From Gemmiger sp. An120 (GTDB lineage: Bacteria; Bacillota; Clostridia; Oscillospirales; Ruminococcaceae): a stretch of 64,000 bases of DNA. Both the position numbers and the translations under genes were made by a program. Below the pieces are notes generated by a model. The model made no database searches and was not told the DNA's origin. It worked only from the letters and a program-made list of their open reading frames with translations. Shown in pieces: positions 51,899 to 60,776 of this stretch. The stretch covers positions 105,581 through 169,580 of the forward strand of contig NZ_NFLN01000006.1 in NCBI RefSeq assembly GCF_002160955.1, read 5' to 3'. The first letter of the stretch is position 1. The number at the start of each line of letters is the position of its first letter.

Positions 51899-52378
51899 TT
51901 ACTTCTTTCGATGAATCGTATTGGATTCCCATAGTAAGTTCTTTTCCAAATATACCATATCAATAAGCTGAACGCCGCATTCAAAGATAGGATGATCATA
52001 ATTGTCCGTGAAAAAGTTTTTGATACGATGGCTTTCTATAAAACCGCATTTCTTATAAAAAGGGAGCGTCAGCTGACTGTCACCCGTCCCCACACGAAGA
52101 ATACGAAAATTATCACGGTATGTCTGCTCAATAAACTCAATCATTCGTTTTCCGTAGCCCATGCGCTGGCATTCCGGCAGAACAGCAATATTCTTGATTT
52201 CAAGAACTTTGCTGCCTTCGTCAGTAACAACACATTCCGCTTTTACGCCATTTTCCTCCAAAACATACATCGTACCTTTTTCAAGATACCGGTCGATCAT
52301 ATCTTCCTGCTCGTCCGCAAGAAAAAGCAGGCTCATGTATCTCTTTTTATTATCCTCAATTTTGCTTATTTTCATCAA
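51899..52378 (-). CDS. GNAT acetyltransferase 1
   Basis: 159 residues. IKNIAVLPECQRMGYGKRMIEFI is the acetyl-CoA binding segment (Q-R-x-G-x-G/K form) and LPFYKKCGF the C-terminal motif. It overlaps the next upstream gene by 4 bp (ATGA), showing one operon with GNAT 2. The substrate is unknown; antibiotic or toxin acetylation is one option. Confidence 0.9.
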   Translation of the reverse strand: MMKISKIEDNKKRYMSLLFLADEQEDMIDRYLEKGTMYVLEENGVKAECVVTDEGSKVLEIKNIAVLPECQRMGYGKRMIEFIEQTYRDNFRILRVGTGDSQLTLPFYKKCGFIESHRIKNFFTDNYDHPIFECGVQLIDMVYLEKNLLWESNTIHRKK

Positions 52379-52923
52379 CTGTCATCCTCACATACTTTAC
52401 ATTCCAACTGGCAGTCATACGGCTCGGCTTCTACATGAGACTGATTGTAGACAGCCGCCTCTGCACAGCCCATTTTGTGATAGAATGCCTGGCTTTCAAC
52501 GGCTGAATGGGCTGAGATGTACAACTTTTTTGCTCCATGTGCCTTTGCCCATTCTTTCGCTGCTCGAAACAGTGCAGTGCCAACCCCTTTTCCTCGCATA
52601 TCCTCTGACACATGGATACTTGAGAGGTCAAGGTATCTGTGATTTCCCCCAAAAAGTTTCGGTTCAACTGACACGAAACCTTTCAACACCCCTTCGCAGA
52701 AAGCAGCATATACCAATCCACCTGTTGCTGCTGTGTTTCTCAGGCAGGAAACCAGGAATTTATAATCCGTTTCGCTCCAATCGTCAATAAACGGATCATC
52801 TTTGATAATCCATTTTCCGTTTTCTTTTCGCCTACATTTAACAACAGTTTGATGCCGTACAAAATGTCTAAATAGCTCTCGGCTTATCTCATTCTCTTGT
52901 AAGTTTTTATATATAATCTCCAT
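52375..52923 (-). CDS. GNAT acetyltransferase 2
   Basis: 182 residues. LSSIHVSEDMRGKGVGTALFRAAKEWA is the acetyl-CoA loop; KKLYISAHSAVESQAFYHKMGC completes the fold. The N-terminal ~80 residues form a longer substrate-binding part. AGGGAGCTGCATGG lies 10-20 bp upstream on the minus strand. AT-rich compared with 53517-62908. Confidence 0.9.
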   Translation of the reverse strand: MEIIYKNLQENEISRELFRHFVRHQTVVKCRRKENGKWIIKDDPFIDDWSETDYKFLVSCLRNTAATGGLVYAAFCEGVLKGFVSVEPKLFGGNHRYLDLSSIHVSEDMRGKGVGTALFRAAKEWAKAHGAKKLYISAHSAVESQAFYHKMGCAEAAVYNQSHVEAEPYDCQLECKVCEDDS

Positions 52924-53057
52924 TTCTATTATCCATGCAGCTCCCTTTGGTGTTTACTTTATTTTCAAATTCTGGATTCCAATAAATGCCGCTCCAATCG
53001 AACGCAAAATGATTTATCGGGTCTCTCCAAATGTCTAATTTTTAACGATAACCGTTT

Positions 53058-53510
53058 CTATTTCAAATCATAAACATACATCCTCGACAAATCTACCTCA
53101 CCATCGCCCTGCTCCATACACAGGAACTTCCATCCGTAGCGCTCATAGAAGCCTGTGTGGTCTGTAATGAGATATAAGGTTTCCAGACCAAATGAACGCA
53201 TATCCTCACAAACATATTCCAGCAGCTTTCCTGCAATTCCCTGACAACGGTAGTTTTCCTCAACATATACCGCGCAGACATTTGGCGTCAAATCCTTGCG
53301 GTTATGAAAATCGTTTTCGATGACCCCAATACCACCAATAATCTGCTGATTCTCGACTGCAACATACCACTGCGGAACAATGCTTTTGCCCGTCAAGCAC
53401 TCCTGTATGCTTCCCGCATATTCTTCAACTGGAATATCCCACTTGGAATGAAACCACTCTGCGGCCTCCGATGCCAGTTCGCTGTGTTCCCTGAGTTTCA
53501 GAATTTCCAT
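53058..53510 (-). CDS. GNAT acetyltransferase 3
   Basis: 150 residues. NVCAVYVEENYRCQGIAGKLLEYV (acetyl-CoA loop) and LYLITDHTGFYERYGW. It stands 135 bp upstream of GNAT 2 and ends a run of three different GNATs in tandem; their sequences are not close duplicates. Confidence 0.9.
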   Translation of the reverse strand: MEILKLREHSELASEAAEWFHSKWDIPVEEYAGSIQECLTGKSIVPQWYVAVENQQIIGGIGVIENDFHNRKDLTPNVCAVYVEENYRCQGIAGKLLEYVCEDMRSFGLETLYLITDHTGFYERYGWKFLCMEQGDGEVDLSRMYVYDLK

Positions 53511-53516
53511 AGCGTA

Positions 53517-54431
53517 TCATTCCTCCTCATCTCCGCCCTTTTTAGAACGGCTCTTGTAGACATTGTACTGGTTCTTGCACCGTGGGCTGCAAAAGGCAGC
53601 GTTGGATCGGCTGCCCAGGAACACCTTCTGGCAATGCTTACACAGGCGCAGGGGCTGGTCGCCGTCCACCAGCATGAAGCTGAACATCATCTGAATACCC
53701 AGCAGCAGCGAATGGAAATCCCAATAGATGGTGGGCTTATCCAGCAGCTCAATGTGGTAGCTGGGGGCGATCCCGCCGAACGCAGCCATGGCCTTGCGAT
53801 ACAGCCCCCGTGCGTCCTCGTCGATGGAATCATAGTCATTGTAGTACAAAATGGCCGTGGTCAGCGTAAAAGCCCAGTCCTTAAGCTGCTGGGCAACCCA
53901 CTCGTAGGGTTCCGCATATTCCCGCTGGAAACTCATGTTTTTCGCCATCGGCTCGTCCATAAAGGTCATGGTCAGGGCAATCATCGTCCGGTCACCGGAC
54001 ACATTCCATGTGGATTCAATGCCCTTTTTCACCAAGTCCAGCTGGTCAAAAGGATAAAACAGGGACAGGTATTTGTCTGTCGCCATGGATTCCTCCTTGA
54101 TGAAGTGGTTTTTGGGCAGGTACACCGCCTCATAGTCCATAAAGGACGGTGTGGTAGGCAGGGCGGTCATCAGCCCCAGCAGGCCGTACCGGGTGATAAA
54201 CTCCATTACCGCCTTTTCCACTTCTGCTTCCGGCTTGCGCCCCATCATCAGCATCCCCACATTCAGCGCATCCAGCACAATGTTGGGGACCTCTTTCAGC
54301 GGATTGTAGACGTCCGGCTTTGCGCTCTTGCTGGGGGTGATGTACCGCTTGCCATCTTCCGCTGTTTTCAACTCATAATGATCGTACCGCACCCAATGGG
54401 AACGGGACTGTTCAAATAAATTTTTCATCAT
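53517..54431 (-). CDS. Zinc-knuckle protein of unknown function
   Basis: 304 residues. A mostly helical body with no recognised domain, and a C-terminal zinc knuckle (about 266-296) LCKHCQKVFLGSRSNAAFCSPRC followed by a basic tail. Abi-like or CGNR-like proteins have such an arrangement. It follows the gene at 54463 by 31 bp and precedes GNAT 3 by 6 bp. It lies in the same minus-strand operon as the sigma-like protein. Confidence 0.75.
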   Translation of the reverse strand: MMKNLFEQSRSHWVRYDHYELKTAEDGKRYITPSKSAKPDVYNPLKEVPNIVLDALNVGMLMMGRKPEAEVEKAVMEFITRYGLLGLMTALPTTPSFMDYEAVYLPKNHFIKEESMATDKYLSLFYPFDQLDLVKKGIESTWNVSGDRTMIALTMTFMDEPMAKNMSFQREYAEPYEWVAQQLKDWAFTLTTAILYYNDYDSIDEDARGLYRKAMAAFGGIAPSYHIELLDKPTIYWDFHSLLLGIQMMFSFMLVDGDQPLRLCKHCQKVFLGSRSNAAFCSPRCKNQYNVYKSRSKKGGDEEE

Positions 54432-54462
54432 ACACGCCCTTTCTCCTTAATCGTCCCAATTA

Positions 54463-55311
54463 TCAGGGGCGGTTTTTCTTTTTTCTGCGTTTGGTCTTAT
54501 TCTCCCGCCGGATCACGGCGTCCTTGCCTCGTTTCCTTGCAATTTTCGAGTATTCCTCCAAAAACTGGCGTTCCCGCAAGGTCAGGCTGCCGCCATGCTC
54601 CTGTTTGCCGCACAGATGGTCATACATCTGGCGCTGCAATTTCTTGTGGATGGTCTTTCGCAGCTTGCGGATATTGCGGTCAGACTGCCCACGCACAGCG
54701 GCAAGCCTGGTGGTGCTGTACAACCGCAAAGAGAGGAAATACAAAACTTCCTTGTGTTCCTCGCTTAGTTCCTCCACCATGCGGGAAATAAAGGGATCAG
54801 CGGTCAGGTTGTGCATCTCATAGGGGCAGTCAAACAGGATGTCCAGAAAGTTCCCGGCCATCAGCTGCCGGTATGCGGGGTTGTTCATCCAGCGGGGAAT
54901 GAGCTTCGGTTCCGGCACCGCCTGATATTCCAGCGGCACATCCCCACGAAGGTTTTCGTGGTCCCGTTCCCGGCGCTCCCGGTTCCGGTCCAGCTTGTTC
55001 CATTCCTCCACCACGGCCCGGAAATCCTTTTCGGTGCGGGCCGCTTCCTCCAGCCGCCGTATGGCCTCGGCCCGCATCTCCCGTTTGAGCCGTTTATCAC
55101 TGACCGGGGCAGCTTCTTCTTCCTCGGTTTCCAGTTCGGCATCATAGTCAATGGGATGCTCGTCCTGCTCCAGCTCATTTTCCAGCTCGGCCAGACGTTC
55201 TTCCGCAAGCGCCTGTTCCAGCGTTTCTTCCGCCCCTGCGCCTGTCCCATCGTCCCATCCGGTGAAGCCACCCTCGGTATCCAGAAGCTCGTCATCAGAC
55301 AGATACGCCAT
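54463..55311 (-). CDS. Acidic protein with sigma region 4-like helix-turn-helix
   Basis: 282 residues from the start at 55311 (AGAGGTGGGG upstream). A very acidic N-terminus (about 10-75) is followed by a helical centre. A C-terminal part, EELSEEHKEVLYFLSLRLYSTTRLAAVRGQSDRNIRKLRKTIHKKL, is a sigma-70 region 4-like motif with recognition helix SDRNIRKLRKT. The Lys/Arg-rich end (KTKRRKKKNRP) may bind DNA or RNA. Divergent from the TnpW-recombinase genes, so probably an element regulator. Confidence 0.75.
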   Translation of the reverse strand: MAYLSDDELLDTEGGFTGWDDGTGAGAEETLEQALAEERLAELENELEQDEHPIDYDAELETEEEEAAPVSDKRLKREMRAEAIRRLEEAARTEKDFRAVVEEWNKLDRNRERRERDHENLRGDVPLEYQAVPEPKLIPRWMNNPAYRQLMAGNFLDILFDCPYEMHNLTADPFISRMVEELSEEHKEVLYFLSLRLYSTTRLAAVRGQSDRNIRKLRKTIHKKLQRQMYDHLCGKQEHGGSLTLRERQFLEEYSKIARKRGKDAVIRRENKTKRRKKKNRP

Positions 55312-55573
55312 GACCCCACCTCTTTTCAAAAAAATATTTTGCGATTTTTCAAAAATGGTTCCGTTTTGCACCCCGGATTCCTCCTATTAGTGAAAGAGTA
55401 ATCTAAAAACAAGTTACTTGGGTTACATTTGCTTTTTCACGCAGGAGAAAGGGGGCTTTCGCCATGTTCAGGCTTGACACAAAAAAGAAGTAACACAATC
55501 GCAGGTTACAAACAACGGAACTATAACAACAGTATACACCGGATGCGCCGAAAGCGCAAGAAAGAGAGGTTCT

Positions 55574-55777
55574 ATGGCAGATAAAAACGCCGTGTTTCTG
55601 ACCCGGCACATTGGCAACACCACCTATAAAGTTCGTGTCTACCTCAGTGAAACCGCCGAGGAAACGATGGAAGATAAAATTTTGCGGCTGATCCGCAACG
55701 ACGGGCTGGCAAACCAGCCGAAATGTGGTATAATGGAACTGCCACAAATGAGCCGTCCGTCTGAAAGGAGCGCCTAA
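55574..55777 (+). CDS. TnpW-family small protein
   Basis: 67 residues. FLTRHIGNTTYKVRVYLSETAEETMEDKILRLIRND is the TnpW pattern. AAAGAGAGG precedes the ATG. The 3' part encodes TATAAT at 55728 as the promoter of the recombinase that starts 1 bp after its stop. Confidence 0.85.
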   Translation: MADKNAVFLTRHIGNTTYKVRVYLSETAEETMEDKILRLIRNDGLANQPKCGIMELPQMSRPSERSA

Positions 55778-55778
55778 T

Positions 55779-57701
55779 ATGGCAAACAGACAGACGGAAG
55801 AAAAAATCACTGCGCTCTATGAGCGCCTGTCCCGTGACGATGACCTCACGGGTGACTCGAACTCCATTCTGAACCAGAAACGTTATCTCGAAAGTTATGC
55901 AGCACAGCGGGGCTACACCAATATCGTCCACTACACAGACGATGGGTGGTCCGGCGGCAACTTTGACCGTCCCGCATGGAAGCGCCTTGTGGCGGACATT
56001 GAGGCGGGCAAGGTGGCCCATCTGCTGTGTAAGGACCTAAGTCGGATCGGCAGAAACTACCTGCAAACCGGCTTTTACACCGAGGTAATGTTCCGGCAGA
56101 ATGGGGTTCATTTTGTTGCTGTCGCCAATAACATTGACAGCGAGGAACAGGACAGCGGCGAGTTTGCACCCTTTCTCAATATCATGAACGAATGGTATCT
56201 GCGTGACCAGTCCAAAAAGGTTTCGGCAGCATACCGTGTCAAGGGCAAGGCGGGCAAGCCCACCACCAACAACGCCATCTATGGCTACAAAAAAGACCCG
56301 GAGGACAAGGACCACTGGCTGGTGGACGAGGAAGCTGCCACTGTGGTGCGGCGAATTTTCCGGCTTGCGGTGGAGGGACACGGCCCCTATGAGATTTCCA
56401 AAATGCTCACAGCCGAGAAGGTGGAGTGCCCCGCCTATTATCTGGCCCGCAACGGCAGGGGCAGCCGGAAGAATACCGTGGACACCAGCCGCCCCTATGA
56501 CTGGTACGGCTTTACGGTCAGCTCCATGTTGGAGAAACCGGAATATATGGGGCATACCGTGAATTTCCGTTCCTCCAAAAAGTCCTACCGGGATAAGCGG
56601 GTAAAAAATGACCCGTCCGACTGGCTGATTTTTGAGAATACCCACGAGGCCATTGTTGACCCGGAAACCTGGCAGCTGGCCCAGCAGGTGAAGCGGACGG
56701 TGCGCCGGACAGATACCACTGGCGTCGCCAATCCCCTGACCGGCCTTGTGTTCTGTGCCGACTGCGGAGCAAAGATGTATAACCACCGGGGCAAACACAC
56801 ACGGGCAGATGGCAAGGAGTACAGAAACGACACCTATAACTGTTCCACCTACTGCTTGACCATCGAACGAGAAACCCAGATGTGTTTTTCCCACAGCGTC
56901 AGCACCAAGGCTCTGAACGCCCTGATTCTGGAAACCATCCGCACTACCGCCAGCTATGCCATCCAGAACAGGGAGGAATTTATTCAGAAGGTTCGCAGCA
57001 TTTCACAGGTTCGCCAGCAGGAAGCAGCCAAGGAGCTGAAACGCAAGGTCGCCAAGGAGCGCAGGCGCAGCGCCGAGCTGGACGTGCTGATTAAAAAGCT
57101 GTATGAAACCTATGCCATGGGCAAGTTGGAGGAAAAACGGTTCGAGCTGCTGTGTGCCGAATATGAGAAGGAACAGGCCGAGCTGGAACAGCTGCTTGCC
57201 TCCGAGCAGGCGCAGCTGAACCAGTTCCATGAGGACACGGACCGTGCCAGTCACTTTCTGGCGCTGGCACAGAAATATACAGATTTCACCGAGCTGACCG
57301 CCCCTATGATCCATGAATTTGTGGAGAAGATTCTGGTCCATGCCCCGGACAGAAGCACCGGGGAACGGGTTCAGGAAATCGAGATTTACCTGAACTTTAT
57401 CGGGAAATTTGAAGTGCCCATGCCCGAACCCACCGAGGAAGAACTGGCTGCGGAGGAAAAGCGCCGCCAGAAGCGCATCCGTGACCATGAAAAATATCTG
57501 CGCCAGAAGGAGCGCAAACAGAAGATTGCCGAAGGGCTGATCGTTCCGGGTGAACCGTACCAGCTGGTGTGCCAGTGCTGCGGAGAGTCGTTCCAGTCTA
57601 TCCGCCCCAACGCTAAATTCTGCAAACCCGCCTGCCGGGAGAAGTTCTACCGGCAGGAAAAGCGGAAAGCCAAAGAAACGGAAGCATCACAAACTGCATA
57701 A
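55779..57701 (+). CDS. Large serine recombinase with C-terminal zinc knuckle
   Basis: 640 residues. Catalytic Ser18 in ITALYERLSRDDDLTG, then NSILNQKRYLESYA, CKDLSRIGRNYLQ. The recombinase domain covers about 170-300. A zinc ribbon starts CADCGAKMYNHRGKH near 327; a coiled-coil covers about 410-490. An extra C-terminal zinc knuckle CQCCGESFQSIRPNAKFCKPAC lies near 603-625. AAGGAG precedes the ATG. About 90 residues longer than the recombinase at 3042 because of the knuckle. It is complete and probably active. Confidence 0.94.
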   Translation: MANRQTEEKITALYERLSRDDDLTGDSNSILNQKRYLESYAAQRGYTNIVHYTDDGWSGGNFDRPAWKRLVADIEAGKVAHLLCKDLSRIGRNYLQTGFYTEVMFRQNGVHFVAVANNIDSEEQDSGEFAPFLNIMNEWYLRDQSKKVSAAYRVKGKAGKPTTNNAIYGYKKDPEDKDHWLVDEEAATVVRRIFRLAVEGHGPYEISKMLTAEKVECPAYYLARNGRGSRKNTVDTSRPYDWYGFTVSSMLEKPEYMGHTVNFRSSKKSYRDKRVKNDPSDWLIFENTHEAIVDPETWQLAQQVKRTVRRTDTTGVANPLTGLVFCADCGAKMYNHRGKHTRADGKEYRNDTYNCSTYCLTIERETQMCFSHSVSTKALNALILETIRTTASYAIQNREEFIQKVRSISQVRQQEAAKELKRKVAKERRRSAELDVLIKKLYETYAMGKLEEKRFELLCAEYEKEQAELEQLLASEQAQLNQFHEDTDRASHFLALAQKYTDFTELTAPMIHEFVEKILVHAPDRSTGERVQEIEIYLNFIGKFEVPMPEPTEEELAAEEKRRQKRIRDHEKYLRQKERKQKIAEGLIVPGEPYQLVCQCCGESFQSIRPNAKFCKPACREKFYRQEKRKAKETEASQTA

Positions 57702-57705
57702 GGAT

Positions 57706-57744
57706 TGCGGCCTGCCCAAATAAACCGGGCAGGCCGCATTTTTT
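57706..57744 (+). terminator. Terminator after the second intact recombinase
   Basis: TGCGGCCTGCCC pairs perfectly with GGGCAGGCCGCA, then TTTTTT. Confidence 0.92.
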
Positions 57745-57769
57745 ATGCCCTGAAACGGAGGGATTTTTT

Positions 57770-58390
57770 ATGACACTCTTTGAACTGGTAAAACAGAATA
57801 TTTGTGTGCCCGATGCGGCTGAACACTATGGGCTGCAAGTCAGCCGAAACGGGATGTGCAGCTGTCCGTTCCATGAGGACCGGCACCCCAGCATGAAGCT
57901 GAACGAGCGTTATTTTTACTGTTTCGGCTGCGGAGCCACCGGCGATGTGATCGACCTTGTGGCGAAGCTGTTTGACCTGAGCAGCTACGAGGCAGCACAG
58001 AAGCTGGCCCAGGATTTTGGGATTGGCCCGGACAAGCCGCCTGCGGCAGCTGCCCTGCCCAAACCGGAGCGTCCCCTGCTGAAAGCATACCGGCAGGAGC
58101 AAGTGCGCTGCCTGCGGGTATTGTGCGATTATCTGCATCTTCTGGAACGCTGGAAGGTGCAGCACACACCCAAGACACCGGAAGATGTTCTGGATGACCG
58201 GTTTGTGGAAGCCTGCCAGATGCTGGACTATGTGGAGTATCTGGCAGATTTGCTCATTGCCGCCGAGCTGGAACAACGGGTAAAAATCGTAGAAATGCTG
58301 AACAAGGATGGTCTGATCGCCGGTTTGGAGGAACGGCTGGACAGGCTGAAAAAGGAGGACGATGCCCATGAAAAACAAAGCGCAGCTTGA
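57770..58390 (+). CDS. CHC2 zinc-finger primase-like protein
   Basis: 206 residues. The N-terminal zinc finger of DnaG-type primases: CSCPFHEDRHPSMKLNERYFYCFGCGATGDVIDL (C, H, C, C ligands at about 28-55). No Toprim catalytic domain follows; a helical C-terminal domain is present instead. In such elements it works with the P4-type helicase-primase encoded next, which overlaps its end by about 23 bp. Confidence 0.9.
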   Translation: MTLFELVKQNICVPDAAEHYGLQVSRNGMCSCPFHEDRHPSMKLNERYFYCFGCGATGDVIDLVAKLFDLSSYEAAQKLAQDFGIGPDKPPAAAALPKPERPLLKAYRQEQVRCLRVLCDYLHLLERWKVQHTPKTPEDVLDDRFVEACQMLDYVEYLADLLIAAELEQRVKIVEMLNKDGLIAGLEERLDRLKKEDDAHEKQSAA

Positions 58391-59747
58391 CGGGATGCCC
58401 GTCTGGTTTGATGGAAAAAGCATCAACGAAGCCCTGTTTTGTGAGGAGTTCTTGCAGACGCACAAGATCATCTTCACAAACGGGGCTTTTTTCACGCCCG
58501 AAGGCCGTGTGACAGACGAACTGCCCCTGCGGGGAGAGATTTTTGAGGAGCTGAAATGCTGTGCGGTCAGCAACATTCCCCGCAAAATCAGCAACATTGT
58601 GGAGCTGATGAAGCTGGCGGCGCTGGTGGAGGATTTTCCCCCGGAGCCGGACCGGATTCACCTTTCCAACGGGACGCTTTTTCTGGATGGAACCTTTGCG
58701 GAGGGAAAGCCGGAAAACGTCCGCAACCGTTTCCCCGTGGCCTACAACCCCAACGCCCCAAAGCCTGTTCTCTGGCTGCAATTTCTGGATGGTCTGCTCT
58801 ACCCGGAGGATATTCCCACCTTGCAGGAATATATCGGCTACTGCCTGATCCCCAGCAATAAGGGACAGCGGATGATGGTGATTAAGGGCAGCGGCGGCGA
58901 AGGAAAGTCGCAGATCGGCGCTGTGCTGGGAACTTTGTTCGGTTCCAACATGAAGGACGGCAGCATCGGGAAAATATCCGAGAACCGGTTTGCCCGTGCT
59001 GATCTGGAGCATATCCTCCTGTGCGTGGATGACGATATGCGGATGGAGGCTCTGCGCCAGACCAACTATGTAAAATCCATCGTCACCGCCCAGGGCAAAA
59101 TGGATTTGGAGCGCAAGGGCAAGCAGAGCTATCAGGGATGGATGTGCGCCCGGCTGCTGGCTTTCTCCAACGGAGATTTGCAGGCGCTGTTTGACCGGAG
59201 CGACGGATTTTACCGCCGTCAGCTGGTGCTGACCACAAAAGAAAAACCGGCTGGCCGTGTGGATGATCCCGACCTGGCCGAGAAGATGAAAGCCGAGGTG
59301 GAGGGTATTCTGCTGTGGGCTTTTGAGGGATTGCAGCGGCTGGCCGCCAACAACTTCAAGTTCACCGAAAGTGACCGCACCAGAGAAAACCGGGAGGCAG
59401 TCAAACGGGACAACAACAATGTCTATGATTTTCTGGATTCTGACGGGTATGTTCGCCTGAAAGCCGATCTATCTGCCAGCTCCAAAGAACTGTACGAAGC
59501 ATACCAGATTTACTGCACCGAGAACAACCTGCCTGCCCTGAAACCACGCAGCTTCAGCGAAGCTCTGATCGCCTGCCAGAGCCGCTACAATCTGGAATAC
59601 TGCAACAATGTGACCAACGCAGCCGGACGGCGGGTGCGTGGTTTTCTGGGGGTTGAAGTATTGGTGAGAAATCATATATCAGTGTTTTCCGGCGATTCGA
59701 TGCGTACGTACGTACCGGAAGATGTGCCGGAGGAATGGCGGCGTTAA
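58368..59747 (+). CDS. P4-type phage/plasmid primase-helicase (D5-like)
   Basis: 459 residues from the ATG at 58368, 9 bp after GGAGG. Walker A KGSGGEGKSQIG (about 167-178) and Walker B ILLCVDDDMRM (about 213-223) of the SF3/D5 helicase family, with the D5 N-terminal part before it. It should unwind and prime the circular form of the right-hand element. The 3' end holds a CGTACGTACGTAC palindrome (about 59703) that recurs in the following intergenic region. Confidence 0.9.
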   Translation: MKNKAQLDGMPVWFDGKSINEALFCEEFLQTHKIIFTNGAFFTPEGRVTDELPLRGEIFEELKCCAVSNIPRKISNIVELMKLAALVEDFPPEPDRIHLSNGTLFLDGTFAEGKPENVRNRFPVAYNPNAPKPVLWLQFLDGLLYPEDIPTLQEYIGYCLIPSNKGQRMMVIKGSGGEGKSQIGAVLGTLFGSNMKDGSIGKISENRFARADLEHILLCVDDDMRMEALRQTNYVKSIVTAQGKMDLERKGKQSYQGWMCARLLAFSNGDLQALFDRSDGFYRRQLVLTTKEKPAGRVDDPDLAEKMKAEVEGILLWAFEGLQRLAANNFKFTESDRTRENREAVKRDNNNVYDFLDSDGYVRLKADLSASSKELYEAYQIYCTENNLPALKPRSFSEALIACQSRYNLEYCNNVTNAAGRRVRGFLGVEVLVRNHISVFSGDSMRTYVPEDVPEEWRR

Positions 59748-60247
59748 TACTGGGGCCCCAGCGGAACCCTGTAAAGCGGTTCCGTTGGGGAAAGGACGAG
59801 CAGCGGAACGAGTGAGCTTTCGGCTTTAGCCGGAAGCGAAGGATGTGGAGTTTGTGAGGACGCTGTACGTACGTACGCTTTGATTGACAGTTGTTCTCCC
59901 TTTTATAGCAATTCAGCGGTTGTATATCAAAAATCGCTGGCAAAATCGGAGGGGTAAATCAAGGCAAGTGGGAATCGGAAAGTAGTTGACGATTGGCAGA
60001 AATCATTTCCCGAAACCGTGCTTCTCGAACCAGCGAACCGGGTGTATGGAACCATGGGAAAATGCACGGTTTCGAGCCAAGTCACATGGAACGGAAAAGT
60101 CGGAAAGTGCGACCTATGGACAGCACATCATACCGGCGATTCTGAACGGATTTGGTGACAAGGGAATTTTTCACGATACAGCGAAGCGGTTATGCCAGAG
60201 GGCATACCGGCTTCGCTTTTTTATCAAGTAAATTTAGGAGGATTTTT
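59748..60247. other. Gene-free 500-bp region with candidate origin structures
   Basis: No supported gene. It holds a hairpin repeat GCTTTCGGC-TTTA-GCCGGAAGC within 59793-59850 (shared with 60487-60535), GTACGTACGTACG at about 59866, an 11-bp perfect inverted repeat CGAAACCGTGC (60011-60021) / GCACGGTTTCG (60064-60074), and a terminator at 60180-60223. Lying after a P4-type primase-helicase, it is a reasonable replication-origin candidate. Confidence 0.5.
60180..60223 (+). terminator. Terminator
   Basis: AGCGAAGC...ATGCC pairs with GGCAT...GCTTCGCT around loop AGAG, followed by TTTTTT. Confidence 0.8.
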
Positions 60248-60565
60248 ATGATGACGGTACGCAACGAAATTAAGGCACAGATCGTCCGGGCGGGATACAC
60301 CATGCAGGAGGTAGTTGACCGGCTCCATGAGGAATACGACTGGTCGGACAGCGTTTCCAACCTGTCGGCCAAGCTCCAGCGGGAATCTATCCGCTATAAA
60401 GAAATTGTGGAGCTGGCTGATGTGCTGGGCTATGACATTTATTGGGGTCCCCGCAAAGGCGATGCCTTTGTGGGGAGAGGAGGAGCAGCGGAGCGAGTGA
60501 GCTTTCGCACCTGTGCGGAAGCGAAGGATGCACAGCTTGCGACGACGAGGCAGAAACGGAGGTAA
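60248..60565 (+). CDS. Small HTH-like element protein with a repeat-derived C-terminus
   Basis: 105 residues. The first ~70 residues (VRNEIKAQIVRAGYTMQEVVDRLHEEYDWSDSVSNLSAKLQRESIRYKEIVELADVLGYDI) look like an XRE-like helix-turn-helix. The rest (about 75-105) is encoded by the hairpin repeat also found at 59785-59850, so the natural C-terminus was replaced when the repeat was inserted. TTAGGAGG precedes the ATG (a second ATG follows directly). Confidence 0.75.
   Translation: MMTVRNEIKAQIVRAGYTMQEVVDRLHEEYDWSDSVSNLSAKLQRESIRYKEIVELADVLGYDIYWGPRKGDAFVGRGGAAERVSFRTCAEAKDAQLATTRQKRR
60487..60535. repeat. Hairpin repeat, second copy
   Basis: AGCAGCGGAGCGAGTGAGC, TTTCG..CGGAAGCGAAGGAT, nearly the same as the copy at 59793-59850 (AGCAGCGGAACGAGTGAGC). 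The hairpin loop differs (CACCTGTG versus GCTTTAGC), keeping base pairing. Confidence 0.7.
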
Positions 60566-60569
60566 ATCT

Positions 60570-60776
60570 ATGACAAGTGAAGAAAAGAAACTGTTGCAGG
60601 CAAAGCACCGCTTGGAGGAAGCCCAGGCACGGGATCGGGTGAAGGAGCGAAAAGCCCGGACAAGGCGGCTCATTCAGGAGGGCGCAGTGCTGGAAAAAGT
60701 GCTGCCGGAAGTACAGGCGGTAGGGCTTGACAATCTGGAAGAATACCTGCGGCGGAAGCTGGCAGGGCACGATTGA
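60570..60776 (+). CDS. Small coiled-coil protein (DUF3847-like)
   Basis: 68 residues, Lys/Arg/Glu-rich single long helix (EEKKLLQAKHRLEEAQARDRVKERKARTRRLI) with LDNLEEYLRRKL at the end. GGAGGTAAATCT precedes the ATG. Resembles DUF3847-type proteins encoded near MobA/MobL relaxases; possible relaxosome part. Confidence 0.7.
   Translation: MTSEEKKLLQAKHRLEEAQARDRVKERKARTRRLIQEGAVLEKVLPEVQAVGLDNLEEYLRRKLAGHD

Noticed and set aside
52161..52790. 209-codon plus-strand frame opposite the GNAT genes
   Set aside because: Antisense shadow of two clear GNAT genes; no ribosome site.
53304..54419. 371-codon plus-strand frame opposite the gene at 53517
   Set aside because: Antisense shadow; the minus-strand protein has a zinc knuckle and operon context.
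59986..60231. 81-codon open frame after the P4-type primase gene
   Set aside because: It crosses the inverted repeat and the terminator, has no ribosome site and shows no protein-like pattern.
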